Assembly (NCBI GenBank): GCA_944390115.1
Contig: CALXOW010000015.1
Location: forward strand, 1-61,302
Reading direction: 5' to 3'
DNA from: an uncultured Anaerobiospirillum sp.
GTDB taxonomy: Bacteria; Pseudomonadota; Gammaproteobacteria; Enterobacterales; Succinivibrionaceae
DNA length: 61,302 bases
The notes beneath the pieces are model-generated. The model was not told the DNA's origin, did not search any database, and saw only the letters and a program-made list of their open reading frames with translations. Made by a program: the position numbers and the translations under genes. Shown one piece after another: positions 1 through 9,100 of this stretch; within the stretch, counting starts at the first letter, position 1; each line of letters begins with the position of its first letter.

Positions 1-248
1 CTAAGAGCTTATAGGCCCGTTTATGGTGTTTTTAGACAGGTTAAAATCGAGCCCCTAAAACTTCACGAAAAGCTTTGGCGGCGGGCGCGGGCGCCGATCC
101 AGTTACGCTCCCAAAGTCCACTGGTACTAGATCCTAAGAGCTGCGTTGGAGTAGGGCATTATGGGCGTTCATTCCGCAAAAGATTGAGTATTCCATTAGG
201 GCATGGTCGTAACAGCCCGCTTGAATCAGACGGTCTTAGGAGCAGACT

Positions 249-590
249 GCCGGAACGCGAGCCGCCTTGAGAGTGGATGACCATGTGCGTGAGTTGCCTT
301 GAGGCGGACTACCATGAGGCGCCTTCTGCGGTAAGACCGGACGACTATGGGGCGTGAGTTTTCTTGGGCGCAGACTTGCGCGGAACACGAGCCACATTAA
401 GAGGGTACGTCCGTGTTACGGGCTGTCTTGAGCGCATACGACCATGGGGTGTGAGCTGTCTTGAGCGCGTACGACCATGGGGTGCGAGCTGTTTTGAGCG
501 TGTACGACCGTGGTACGAGCCGTCTTGCGAGTGGACGACCATGGGGCGCAAGTTGTTTTGAGCGTGAACAATCTTGGGCGCGGTCTCCGT
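249..590. repeat. Degenerate 32-33 bp tandem repeat, about ten copies
   Basis: Units follow the core TTGAGCGCGTACGACCATGG with the flank GYGAGCTGT. The best-preserved copies begin at 428, 461, 494 and 525, so the period is 31-33 bp. Copies towards both ends are increasingly degenerate and some carry insertions. The core contains CCATGG. No palindrome and no unique spacers are present, so this is not a CRISPR array. The repeat opens short frames on both strands that I do not regard as genes. Confidence 0.75.
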
Positions 591-942
591 TGAGCGCTGA
601 TACCTTGAAAGCGAAGTACCTTGAGGTTAGTTACCTTGGGCAAGGACTGTCTTTAGATCAAGATACCTTGAGGTTAATCCTTCAAGTGCTCCTGGCGGCC
701 TCAGCTTTGCGCCGGATAAGGCTAGGGTAGGGATGGCAGCCTTGAGCTCAATTTGCGCGTTCTGATTATTTGTGCTCGTGCACGCGATTGTTTGGGCGGT
801 TAGGCTTGGTACCGTTGCTAAAGATCTCCATAGCAGCGCCCGCGCACAGGTCAGTGCTACGAGCTAAGTTAGAGCTTAGCGCTGGCGCTACTGCCGTGCT
901 GCGATAGTTGGTTATGCCCCAATCTCAGCCAAGCGACTTTTT

Positions 943-1011
943 CTTTTGTGATAGAGCGACATTTTGTTTTGTGGTAGAGCGACATTGTCTTTGCGGCGGA
1001 ACGACAGATTT
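943..1011. repeat. Three tandem 23-bp repeats
   Basis: Three consecutive 23-bp units at 943, 966 and 989. The first two share the core TAGAGCGACATT almost exactly and the third is diverged (GGAACGACAGATT). On the minus strand the unit reads as short open frames rich in Lys, Arg and Ser, but no start with a ribosome binding site is visible. Confidence 0.6.
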
Positions 1012-1408
1012 TTTTCAGGCTGATGCCTCTTAAGCAGCTTAGGGCGAGGTAAGGCCATGAAAACATGACAGGCAAAGCGCCCGCGCCCTTGGTCGCCGCG
1101 ATACTGTTTTTAGGCCGCTTACTTTTAAGCCTCTTGGACTTTCTACATTGCTTTGAGCGTTGGGGCTACCTTTGTCTTGCTGTTCGGGAAGGTCTTGGAA
1201 CAGGACTCAGGTAGCTTAGGAACGCTGCAGCTAATAAGTTCGTCCGGGTTGAGTTGTCTGTTGGCCGCTGCCATTTGCAGAACCAACGCCGTAGCGACGG
1301 CCTTATTGGCGGCTACGTTCCTTAGGAGTGGATAGCTCTTGCTCTGGCAGTTCTAATTCTGAAGACTAAGGCGCCTTTATGCGGCATGAGCACAGAGGCG
1401 TAGCAGCT

Positions 1409-1904
1409 TTAGTGGCCCATCAGGGATTTTGCTGCCTCAAGCAAACAGAGCGCGGCTTGGAGGGCGACTACCAATTGGCCACGACCGTCATTGTCCAAGT
1501 CGGGATAATCTACATCGCCATAGGCTGTGATGTTGAGGATAATGCTTTTGAAGATCTGGATGGTCTTCTCCAGATCTGCAAGGTAGCCTGGGTTGTAGAG
1601 CTTGCCGAAATCGATGGTGCCGCTGGCGATTTGGAACTGAATAGCCTTGAGGACACAGAGCGCAGTTTTCACCTTACTCTCGAGTGGTACCCAGTCAGGC
1701 ATACGCTGATACAAGAGGCTGGTGAGAGCGACTTGCTCCACGCAGTCGAGTGCCGGATTAAGTTGGGCAAAGCAGGGCCAGCGTGTGGAAACACCGAGTT
1801 GAGCTCTAACTGCTTTCCCTCATGGGCGGTGATGATGCTGTACGGTAGATGGTGAGAGGGGCGGCTCCTTGGTCGATAAAGGAAGTGGTGTTATCAATAT
1901 TCAT
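1409..1904 (-). pseudogene. Decayed hypothetical gene, frames broken
   Basis: The longest frame (stop at 1409, open from about 1830) encodes a well-composed protein segment that includes AQLNPALDCVEQVALTSLLY and ends in CLLEAAKSLMGH. It has no good start of its own: the first in-frame start is a GTG at 1741, inside an apparently coding stretch. An ATG at 1904 opens a second frame beginning MNIDNTTSFIDQGA, and a third frame between them reads ITAHEGKQLELNSVFPHA. All three look like protein, which suggests one gene of about 160 residues broken by two frameshifts. I do not recognise the family. The alternative is a 110-residue gene starting at GTG 1741. Confidence 0.4.
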
Positions 1905-2089
1905 ATCTATCTACCCATATTTTAGGTAAAGTGAAAAGCGCAGAGCTATAGCCCAGAAGGGACTTTGACTCTGCGCTTGAGGTGAGCTCAGCACATATGC
2001 TGAACCTTGAGCTCAGCTTGGCTGCTGGGCTGTGGTCTCAGCAAGTGGGCTGAGCTTTACGCTTAAAAGCTCTTAGGTTCCGCCCCGCG

Positions 2090-2110
2090 CGCACGGCGCG
2101 CTGGGGCGGG
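2090..2110. terminator. GC-rich hairpin
   Basis: An inverted repeat built on GCGCGC-ACG-GCGCGC flanked by CCGCCCC and GGGGCGG. It lies just past the stop of the autotransporter remnant (minus strand) and probably served as its transcript end, although no clear U-tract follows. Confidence 0.4.
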
Positions 2111-2139
2111 CCTGAGCTGGAAGCTAAGTCAGCTCAGTC

Positions 2140-2412
2140 TTAGAAGACGAAGCGGGCGTTAGCAGTAGCGCTGAACTCATCGGTGTTGGACGAACCTTGG
2201 TAGCCTAAGCCAATACCAGCACTGAAGGAGCCGGTCTTAGCAGCTACACCCAAGGTAGCACCATAGGTGAAGTTGTCGATGAACTCAGAGCTGTAGTTGC
2301 TCTGCCATGCGACGTTATCCCACTCAGCAGTGCTATCGAGCTCGTCATCGCCGAAGTTGCCTTGTACGGTGACGTCTAAGCTTGGCTTTTGCTGTTTAGA
2401 GCGAAGGTTGAT
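2140..2412 (-). pseudogene. C-terminal remnant of an autotransporter beta-barrel
   Basis: This open frame has no start codon and encodes about 90 residues. They contain alternating hydrophobic/polar beta-strand patterns (FTYGATLGVAAKTGSFSAG, IGLGYQGSS) and end in NARFVF followed by the stop. A terminal phenylalanine after a strand such as ATANARFVF is the classic last strand of an outer-membrane autotransporter barrel. The rest of the barrel and the passenger are absent. The frame overlaps the 3' end of the MFS gene in another register, with an in-frame stop immediately upstream. Most likely a deletion fused the tail of an autotransporter gene to the end of the transporter gene. Assignment to the autotransporter barrel class is inference from pattern, not alignment. 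Confidence 0.6.
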
Positions 2413-3811
2413 TTAAGCGGCTCAGGCGCGAGAGGCTTGGGGCCGACATGATGCGCATCTCGGTGACCTCAAGACTATTGTGGCCAGGATCTGGGAGGTA
2501 TTGATAGCACAGATACCAGACCATGAGGCTGATGCCAGCGCAAATGCTCAAAAAGCCGGTGATACCAAAGTTGTGAATGAGCGGCATGCAGCTTTGCAGC
2601 CCAAAGAGCAGACCCATACTGTGGGATAGGATAATGGCCGCTAGGCCAAACTCTCTGCCTCTAATCGGCATCAGGTCACAGCAAATGCCTAAGTAGGCGA
2701 CAAAGGCGCCCGTGACTGCGATTAAGTAGAGCATAGTGCAGCCGGTGATGAGCCAGCGCTGCAAGTAGCCGTCCGGTAAGAGCGTGAGCGCGATGGTCAA
2801 AATGAGGCAAATAAGGCCTATGGCAAATGAACCTAGCACTTGGGTGCGTCGGGGCAGGTAGTTGACCAGTAAGGCGTGGAGGATGAGGCTGACAAAAATC
2901 GCCGTGTAGGTGCAATAGACCACGATGTTGTTGTCGAGAATGTAGCTCGGGTTGGGGCCGGCACTGATCACCACCACGGTCATACTGCCTAAGAGCAGGC
3001 TTGGGATCGCGGTAATACCGGCGCTATTGCACATAAAGGTGATGAGGCACAGGAAGAAAATGAGGCGGCGATAGGTGGTGTTTTGTAAAAAGAACTCAAA
3101 GCCGCGCGTTTCACCACGGCAGCACTCATTGATTTCGGCCAGCTCTCGGGCTGCTACGCCCATATCGTGTCTTAGCTTAAAGAGCACGGCTAAGGCCGCA
3201 TCTGAAGAGCCTGAGAGCGCCAGATAGCGTGGGGACTCCGGGAGCTTCACTAAGACAAAGGAAATGCCCACAATGGTGCAGGTCAGTAAGATCGAAAACA
3301 CAATGAGCGGCAGCTCATCGATGTCAATAAGCGAGAGCATGGCACTCATGGCTCCAGCGCAGGCGGCGGTGGGGAGCAGGGCAAAAGCAAAGGGCCGGTA
3401 GCTGGGCAGCGTGACTTCACTGATGTAGAGCGCGGCAGCAAGAAAGTACAAACCAAAGGAAAAGCCAATGGCCAGCTCTGAGCTTAATAGGACCGAGAAA
3501 TTAGGGGCCACTAGGCTTGCAAGAGCTGCTAAGGCGCCTACCGTGACGCTGGCGACAATGGTGATTTTTCGCCCTGAGCCATAGGTGACATAGCCTGAGA
3601 CAAAGACGCCAATGATAAAGCCCAGGATATAGGTGCCCACCAAGATATCACTCTTGGTCTCAGCCAAGATTAAGAACTCCGTGCCGTGGTCGACACTGAT
3701 AAAGATCGAGCCTAAGTCATAGCCAAAGATCATGCCCAAAGATGCCACTAAGAGCGCGTAGCTCAGCGGCCATAATGATCCTTCGCTCAAGGCAGAACGC
3801 TGTTGGGGCAT
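2396..3811 (-). CDS. MFS transporter, sugar porter family
   Basis: A 471-residue, twelve-helix membrane protein predicted to act in the inner membrane as a secondary (probably proton-coupled) transporter. Sugar-porter hallmarks are visible: FGYDLGS in helix 1, the GSGRK loop between helices 2 and 3, and PESPRYL at the end of the N-terminal half (near residue 190). The substrate cannot be told from sequence; sugars or sugar acids are usual in this family. The second half (NSAGITAIPSLLLGSM) is less canonical than the first. The last 40 residues are hydrophilic and Ser/Leu-rich, and the 3' end abuts the autotransporter remnant, so the native C-terminus may have been altered. It stands alone, with no neighbouring sugar-catabolic gene or regulator. 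Confidence 0.85.
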   Translation of the reverse strand: MPQQRSALSEGSLWPLSYALLVASLGMIFGYDLGSIFISVDHGTEFLILAETKSDILVGTYILGFIIGVFVSGYVTYGSGRKITIVASVTVGALAALASLVAPNFSVLLSSELAIGFSFGLYFLAAALYISEVTLPSYRPFAFALLPTAACAGAMSAMLSLIDIDELPLIVFSILLTCTIVGISFVLVKLPESPRYLALSGSSDAALAVLFKLRHDMGVAARELAEINECCRGETRGFEFFLQNTTYRRLIFFLCLITFMCNSAGITAIPSLLLGSMTVVVISAGPNPSYILDNNIVVYCTYTAIFVSLILHALLVNYLPRRTQVLGSFAIGLICLILTIALTLLPDGYLQRWLITGCTMLYLIAVTGAFVAYLGICCDLMPIRGREFGLAAIILSHSMGLLFGLQSCMPLIHNFGITGFLSICAGISLMVWYLCYQYLPDPGHNSLEVTEMRIMSAPSLSRLSRLNQPSL

Positions 3812-4647
3812 GACTTAAGTCCTCTCATTAAGGGCAGCTATCCGGTGCCACGGGGCAGCTCCCTGGTGCCACGGGGCAGCTCCCTGGTGCCGGTGAGTTC
3901 CCACCCGGTGCACTTGGCAACTGGTGTCGCAGGGCATTCACTCGGTGCTCTTGGTACCTGGTGCCGCCGGGTATCTCCCCGGTGCACATGATACTCGGTG
4001 CCGCATGGTTCCTACTTGGTGCCAACTTGCCCAGTACCAGTTCACACGTGCTCGATGTCGCCTTGCCGGGTGCCATCTTGCTTGATGCCAGTTAGCACTT
4101 GCCAGTACCTGTTAGCACCTGCTTGGTGTCGCCTTGCTGGATGTCACCTTGCTTAGTGCCAGTTAGCACCTGCCTGGGGCCAGTGCGCACGTGCTTGGTG
4201 CTACCAAACCTTGGTGCCACCGCGCGCCCTGACCACGGGCACGTGCCCTGTGCCATGGCGTAAGCGGTACCGCAGCCATCCTCTGCTGTGGGCACTCATC
4301 CCGTGTCACTTGGTCCTGGCCTGATGCCTCATACCCGCACCTGATGGCACTTGGTACCTACCCTGTGCTCTCTTAGCACTTTCCTTGTGCCAATGTGCCC
4401 CATCTTATGCTAAAGAGCTCAAAATTACAAAACGCGCTCAGTGCTGGGGGTGTAGCGCGTGATGGCAGGGCACGCGCTAATGGGGCCAATTAAGGCCGTT
4501 GGGCGCGTTGGGACTGGGCCAAATCTGATATCATTCTTTTGTTGCACCGGCTGCGGAATGTTTGGGAATTTCTCTTCCGTGGGACAGGTGCATTTTTTGG
4601 TTTGCTTTCTTTTTTTGGTGGTTGGCACCGGGCCTGCGAGGTAAGAC
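3812..4647. repeat. GGTGCC-rich degenerate repeats upstream of hldE
   Basis: This 835-bp intergenic region is dominated from about 3838 to 4390 by short degenerate repeats centred on GGTGCC or GGTACC, with flanks such as CTTGGTGCCA and AGTTAGCACCTG. The left end contains an almost perfect 21-bp tandem repeat (GGTGCCACGGGGCAGCTCCCT, read with its last base in the next copy). Spacing between cores further right is irregular, roughly 18-30 bp. From 4440 to 4647 the sequence is unique and leads into hldE. No gene is evident. Confidence 0.6.
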
Positions 4648-6081
4648 ATGGAAGAGCTTAAGCTACCTGATTTTAAGGGTCGAGTTACGGTTATTGGCGA
4701 TGTCATGTTAGATCGCTATTGGTATGGCTCCTCAAGCCGTATTTCCCCTGAGGCTCCGGTTCCGGTAGTCAATGTCGAGCGCTATGAGTCGCGCGCCGGT
4801 GGTGCCGCAAACGTGGCTCTTAACTTGGCCTCGCTTGGCATCTCCTCTGACATCATCGGCATCGTGGGCCAAGATGAGTCGGCCCAGTCCTTAAGTGAGA
4901 TTTTGGCCGCGCGCAATATCGCCACGCGCTTTATTGTCTGCCCGGACTTGCCTACCATCACCAAGCTGCGTGTCTTAAGCCGCCACCAGCAGCTTCTGCG
5001 CTTGGACTTTGAAAAGGGCTACGCCGATGTCGATCAGGGCCGCATGCTGCTGGCGTTACGCCAAGCCTTGCGTGACACCAAGGTCGTGATTTGCTCGGAC
5101 TACGGTAAGGGCGCCTTATCCTCGGTGTCCTCCATGATCCGCGAGTGCCGCTTACAGCATATCCCAGTCTTAATCGACCCTAAGGGCACCGACTTCACCA
5201 AGTACCGGGGTGCTACCTTACTGACCCCTAATATGTCCGAGTTTGAGGCGGTGGTAGGTAAGGTCCAGTCCAATGAGGACTTAGTGCAAAAGGCGCTGGG
5301 CTTAATTCGCGACATTGAGCTTGATGCGCTCTTGGTTACGCGCTCGGAGGACGGTATGTCCTTAATCGTGCCGGGTAAGGAGCCGCTCCATATCCCAACC
5401 TATGCCCGTGAGGTCTACGACGTCACCGGTGCCGGTGACACCGTGATCGCCACCTTAGGTGCGTGCCTCGCGAGCGGCTGCTCACTGCCTGAAGCCTGCG
5501 CTATCGCCAATCGCGCCGCCGGTATCGTGGTCGGTAAGTTAGGTACCTCCACCGTAACCCCAGAAGAGTTAAGCCGTGAGGTCTCAGGTACTATCGTTGA
5601 GCCTAAGCACTTAGGCGTGATGTCCCGTGAGGAGCTGCTGCGTGAGGTCGCCCGCTTAAAGGCTCAAGGCAAGCGTATTGTCATGACCAATGGCTGCTTT
5701 GATCTCATCCATAAGGGCCATGTCGATTACTTAAAGCAGGCTAAGTCCCTAGGTGACATCTTGATTGTCGCGGTCAACTCCGATGACTCGGTCCAGCGCT
5801 TAAAGGGCCCAACCCGTCCGATTGTCCCACTTGAGAATCGCATGGCAGTCCTGGCGGCCTTAGGCTGTGTCGATATCGTGGTGCCATTCTCCGAGGATAC
5901 CCCGCAAGCCCTGATTGCCGCCGTGCTCCCTGACATCTTAGTTAAGGGCGGCGACTATGAAGTCGAGCAGATTGCAGGTCATAAGGAAGTGCTCGCTAAC
6001 GGCGGTGAGGTCAAGATCTTATCCTTCACCGATAATTGCTCGACGAGCAGCATCGTCGCCAAGATCAAGAGCATGGACTAA
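4648..6081 (+). CDS. hldE: Bifunctional heptose 7-phosphate kinase / heptose 1-phosphate adenylyltransferase
   Basis: Makes ADP-heptose for the inner core of lipopolysaccharide: D-glycero-D-manno-heptose 7-phosphate is phosphorylated at C1, and after dephosphorylation by GmhB the same protein adds AMP. The 477 residues match the E. coli length. The N-terminal PfkB kinase shows [16 protein letters not shown] (residues 49-64) and DVTGAGDT (258-265, catalytic Asp264). The C-terminal nucleotidyltransferase starts near 340 with [12 protein letters not shown], whose HKGH motif is at 355-358, and ends with CSTSSIV. The ATG at 4648 has GAGG ten bases upstream. The gene is monocistronic here, behind the GGTGCC repeat region. 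Cytoplasmic. Confidence 0.97.
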   Translation: MEELKLPDFKGRVTVIGDVMLDRYWYGSSSRISPEAPVPVVNVERYESRAGGAANVALNLASLGISSDIIGIVGQDESAQSLSEILAARNIATRFIVCPDLPTITKLRVLSRHQQLLRLDFEKGYADVDQGRMLLALRQALRDTKVVICSDYGKGALSSVSSMIRECRLQHIPVLIDPKGTDFTKYRGATLLTPNMSEFEAVVGKVQSNEDLVQKALGLIRDIELDALLVTRSEDGMSLIVPGKEPLHIPTYAREVYDVTGAGDTVIATLGACLASGCSLPEACAIANRAAGIVVGKLGTSTVTPEELSREVSGTIVEPKHLGVMSREELLREVARLKAQGKRIVMTNGCFDLIHKGHVDYLKQAKSLGDILIVAVNSDDSVQRLKGPTRPIVPLENRMAVLAALGCVDIVVPFSEDTPQALIAAVLPDILVKGGDYEVEQIAGHKEVLANGGEVKILSFTDNCSTSSIVAKIKSMD

Positions 6082-6613
6082 AGAGCTCGCTAGCCCAGCG
6101 GCAGCGCCCCACTTGTTCCTTGCGGCCAGCGGCGCGCGTGCCGCTGGTCGGAGCACGGCCCCGTGCCCCACTTGGCCCAAGCGGCTCGCCGCAGCACCGC
6201 GATCCGCCGGGTGCTGTTCTCAGCTTTGCGAGCTCAGGGTGCTGCCACCGGCGGCGCCGGGCGCTACCCTCAGCGTCGCTGTGTGCTCCAAGTAACGCGT
6301 CGCTGTTCCCTGGCCGCTCTCTTAAGCTCAGCCGGGCACAGTGACGCTGAGAGCCGCACAACGGGCCCACTGACGCAGGTGCGTCGTACTGCTGGGTGCT
6401 TGCCATCGTGCACTTTAGTAGCGCTGGGCGCGGTGCCCTGGCGCTGTCGGAGCGCGAGCGCAGCACTGCTTACGTAGCACGGCGGTCTTCAGCGGCGCTG
6501 TTAGCTCCTAGGCTAGTGGCGCTTGCGCGCTGCGCTGTGGCGCTCGGCTCTGGTGCGGCGAACCAGAGGGCCGTTTGGTCGCGCGCTGCGGGCTGCGCTG
6601 TGCTATTATTGAC
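6082..6613. other. GC-rich intergenic stretch without genes
   Basis: All six frames are open for long distances because the sequence is very GC-rich, but the products are Ala/Arg/Pro-rich with no domain, and none has a ribosome binding site. It separates the convergent hldE and tolC genes. I see nothing beyond loose GCGCTG-type repetition. Confidence 0.6.
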
Positions 6614-6649
6614 AAAAGGCGCCCGCCCCGTGAGGGGCGAGCGCCTTTT
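6614..6649 (-). terminator. Terminator downstream of tolC
   Basis: A long hairpin, AAAAGGCGCCCGCCCC pairing with GGGGCGAGCGCCTTTT around a GTGA loop, with A/T runs at both ends. Placed 77 bp after the tolC stop, it can act in both directions and could also end transcription arriving from hldE. Confidence 0.75.
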
Positions 6650-6725
6650 GCGCGTTAGGGTTCAGCTGGCGCTCAGCTTGCAGCGCTATGCTGCGCGCGG
6701 CGCTGGGCCTTGAGCTCAGCGCTTA

Positions 6726-8147
6726 TTAGTTGCCTTGAGCGGCAGCTTGGCCTGCTTGAATGGCTTGAGCTTGCTGGGCCGCTTGAGTGCTGGTAGCTTG
6801 TGGGGCGGCCGTAGCTTGCTTCTTTAAGCCGCTATTGATCTGCTCGATTTGGTTAACATCGAGTTGACCTTGAGTATAGAGCAGTTGCAGGCGCGACATG
6901 ATGTAATTGAAGCGGGCGGCCGATAGGCTTTGCTTAGCCGAGTAGAGGCGCTGGGTCGCATCTAAGACATCGGAGATGGTGCGGGTACCAACCTCGTAAC
7001 CGGCTTGGGTTGCCTCTAAGGCGCTTTGCGCCGAGCGCTCGGTCTGCTGATAGGCAATAACCGAGGAAATCGCAGCCTGGACGTTGTTGTAGTTGTTGTT
7101 AGCGTCCGAGACCATAGTGCGATGCGCCAGCTCTAAGGCTTCGCTCGCGGCTACATAGCCGTGCTCAGCTTGCTTTACCTGTGAGCTAGTAGCACCACCG
7201 GAGTACAGTGGTAAGTTGAGGTTTAAGCCAACCGCAGCATTGTTGCTGGTGCCATCGGTGAATTGGGCGCCATCGATGCTGTAGTTGTTGTTGACGATGC
7301 CGACACTGCCTGTTAAGTCTAAGGTAGGCTCGTGACCGGTCATCGCTAAGTTGATATTGTCCTTAGCGATATCACGGGCAATGATGCTCGCTTGCAGGCC
7401 TAAGTTGTTTTGCTCGGCATCCTTGACGATCTTGGAGATAGTCTCGATGACCGGCATTGGGCTAAAGCGGGCCTCGTCTAATGGATTGAGGCTGCTGACC
7501 TGGCGGCCGATTAACTTTCTGATTTCCTCATAGGAGTTAATCAGGGTGTTCTCAGCGGTGATGACCTGAGCCGTTGCCAAATCATAGGCGGCCTGGGCCT
7601 CTAATTGGTCGGTCTCAGCGATTAAGCCTACATGGAAACGGCGCGTGGCCTCATCTAATTGGCGCTTTAAGGCTGCTTGGTTGGCCTTAGCAAAGGTCAC
7701 CGAGTCTAAGGCATTGAGCACCGAGAAGTAGGCTTGCGAGGTGCGCAAAATCAGCTGTTGCAAGGCATCAGCGTAGATTAACTCTTGCTGAGCGGCAGTC
7801 TTGGTCGCGATATCGCGGTTAACCCAGGAGCTGTGACGCCAAATGGCCTGCGACAGGTTGATACCACCTTGGGCGGCGCGGTTGTTATAAGACGCACTGT
7901 CGCCTGCCGGATTAGTGTGGGTGTAGCTTAAGCCACCGGTTAAATTGAGCTGTGGCAGTAAGGCCGCCGTGGCTTCATCGATCGCGGCTACGGCACGGTC
8001 GCGCTCAGCCTTAGCCTGGAGCACGACTGGGTCTCGTTGATAGGCCTCGTTGTAGATGTCTAACAGATCTTCAGCATGGACACTAGAGACACTGGTACCT
8101 AATAAGCCAGTTAGTGCCAGAGCTAACATTCCATAAGTGAAACGCAT
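6726..8147 (-). CDS. tolC: TolC-family outer-membrane channel
   Basis: Forms the trimeric outer-membrane and periplasmic exit duct used by tripartite multidrug pumps and type I secretion. The 473 residues begin with a signal peptide (MRFTYGMLALALTGLLG, cleavage after SVHA). Mature TolC then follows with the characteristic opening EDLLDIYNEAYQRDPV and two homologous halves of coiled-coil plus beta strands. Both halves carry the family pattern (for example GTRTISDVLDATQRLYSAK near residue 380). The last 40 residues are Gln/Ala-rich, as in other TolC proteins. No pump genes are adjacent, which is normal for a shared TolC. The ATG at 8147 was chosen because it begins the signal peptide. Confidence 0.96.
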   Translation of the reverse strand: MRFTYGMLALALTGLLGTSVSSVHAEDLLDIYNEAYQRDPVVLQAKAERDRAVAAIDEATAALLPQLNLTGGLSYTHTNPAGDSASYNNRAAQGGINLSQAIWRHSSWVNRDIATKTAAQQELIYADALQQLILRTSQAYFSVLNALDSVTFAKANQAALKRQLDEATRRFHVGLIAETDQLEAQAAYDLATAQVITAENTLINSYEEIRKLIGRQVSSLNPLDEARFSPMPVIETISKIVKDAEQNNLGLQASIIARDIAKDNINLAMTGHEPTLDLTGSVGIVNNNYSIDGAQFTDGTSNNAAVGLNLNLPLYSGGATSSQVKQAEHGYVAASEALELAHRTMVSDANNNYNNVQAAISSVIAYQQTERSAQSALEATQAGYEVGTRTISDVLDATQRLYSAKQSLSAARFNYIMSRLQLLYTQGQLDVNQIEQINSGLKKQATAAPQATSTQAAQQAQAIQAGQAAAQGN

Positions 8148-8468
8148 TGAGTAACCTCAATCTCAAAAAGAAAAGCGGCGGTAGTGCCCACTAGGCGTTG
8201 TGCCTTGCTGCATTTTAGCCTAGGCGCAGCCTAGACAGCATCGTTGTCACGGGAAAACGCAAACTTGTGCACAAAACGAAGCCCACAGCGCTAACCATGG
8301 GATCCTAATTTAGACTAAGTTGGCCAAAGCACATAATCAAAATTAGGGTTTTTGCATGGAGCAAGGCGCCCAAGCCCCAACACAGAGCATAACGCATAGG
8401 TCTCAGCCCAGCCTTAGGGTAAAGCCACGTCAAAGGTCCAAACCCTTAAGCTCAGGGCCCCAAGACAC

Positions 8469-8494
8469 AAAAGGGATGGTGTCCCATCCCTTTT
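8469..8494. terminator. Perfect 10-bp stem hairpin
   Basis: AAAAGGGATG pairs exactly with CATCCCTTTT around GTGTCC. With T-runs on either side it is a plausible bidirectional Rho-independent terminator. It lies between the upstream end of tolC and the downstream end of the chemoreceptor gene, so it most likely stops read-through from the chemoreceptor. Confidence 0.65.
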
Positions 8495-8621
8495 CTCAGA
8501 ACTAACTATGAGCTCTCAGACTTGTGGCCCGCAGCGTTCAAAAGCGCAAACAAAAGTGCACTCAAGCGCGCCCCCACTAGCGCCCAGCTAAGCCCATGCC
8601 TTGGTCTCTAAGCCCCAGATC

Positions 8622-8800
8622 GAGGCCCAAATCAATTGGGCTCTGATGCCCAGGCCCGAGGCCCAAATCAGTTGGGCTCTGAGGTCCAGTTCCGGGCTCA
8701 AAACAGTTTGGCCTTAAGGCCCGGTCCTGGTTCCAAACCAGTTTGGTACTGAGTTCCTGCCCTAGACCAAAACCAGTTGGGCCCTGAGGTCCTGCCTGAG
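8622..8800. repeat. 36-bp degenerate tandem repeat with internal palindromes
   Basis: Five consecutive units with a period of 36 bp (starts near 8622, 8658, 8694, 8729 and 8764). Each contains a short inverted repeat of the type CCCAA-N5-TTGGG; the fourth unit has the perfect form CCAAAC-CA-GTTTGG. Between palindromes the sequence follows GGGCTCTGAGGTCC. The inner sequence varies, but the palindrome ends co-vary. There are no unique spacers. The rest of the 8495-9100 gap is unique GC-rich sequence in which I see no gene. Confidence 0.7.
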
Positions 8801-9100
8801 GTCCAACCTTGAGCTCAATTTAGTCAGGAGTCTTGAGTCTAAAACCAGCTCTGAGCCTTAACTTAGCCTGGGGTTCCAGCCCAGCTTTGAGCCAGGATCC
8901 TGCTCGGCCTTGCGCTAAGACCGTGCTTGACCTGACTGCGCCGGGACTTTAGCCCTGCATGGCCCCTCAGTTCCGTGCTTGAGCTGAGCACGGGGCTTGA
9001 GCCTATGGGGCCTAAGTTCTGTGTTTGGTCTAAGCTCAGCTGGGACGTTAGTCCCAGCTGAGGCCAGAGCGCAGCGGTCTGGGCTAGCTTGCTTGCTGGC

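Larger units (their letters stand above)
1..1408. other. Gene-free, repeat-rich stretch
   Basis: No reading frame here has a convincing start, ribosome binding site or recognisable protein family. The open frames present are low-complexity products of two repeat families listed separately (249-590 and 943-1011). The rest is GC-rich unique sequence in which I see nothing else. Confidence 0.6.

Noticed and set aside
3803-4295. Open frames in the GGTGCC repeat region
   Set aside because: Products are repeats of Pro/Gly/Ser/Thr codons generated by the DNA repeat; no start signals.
6065-6713. Several overlapping open frames of 100-130 codons after hldE
   Set aside because: Open on both strands because of high GC; products are Ala/Arg/Pro-rich without domains or ribosome binding sites.
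8622-8800. CRISPR-like 36-bp periodicity with palindromic repeats
   Set aside because: Units are contiguous and degenerate, there are no unique spacers between conserved repeats, and no cas genes are present.
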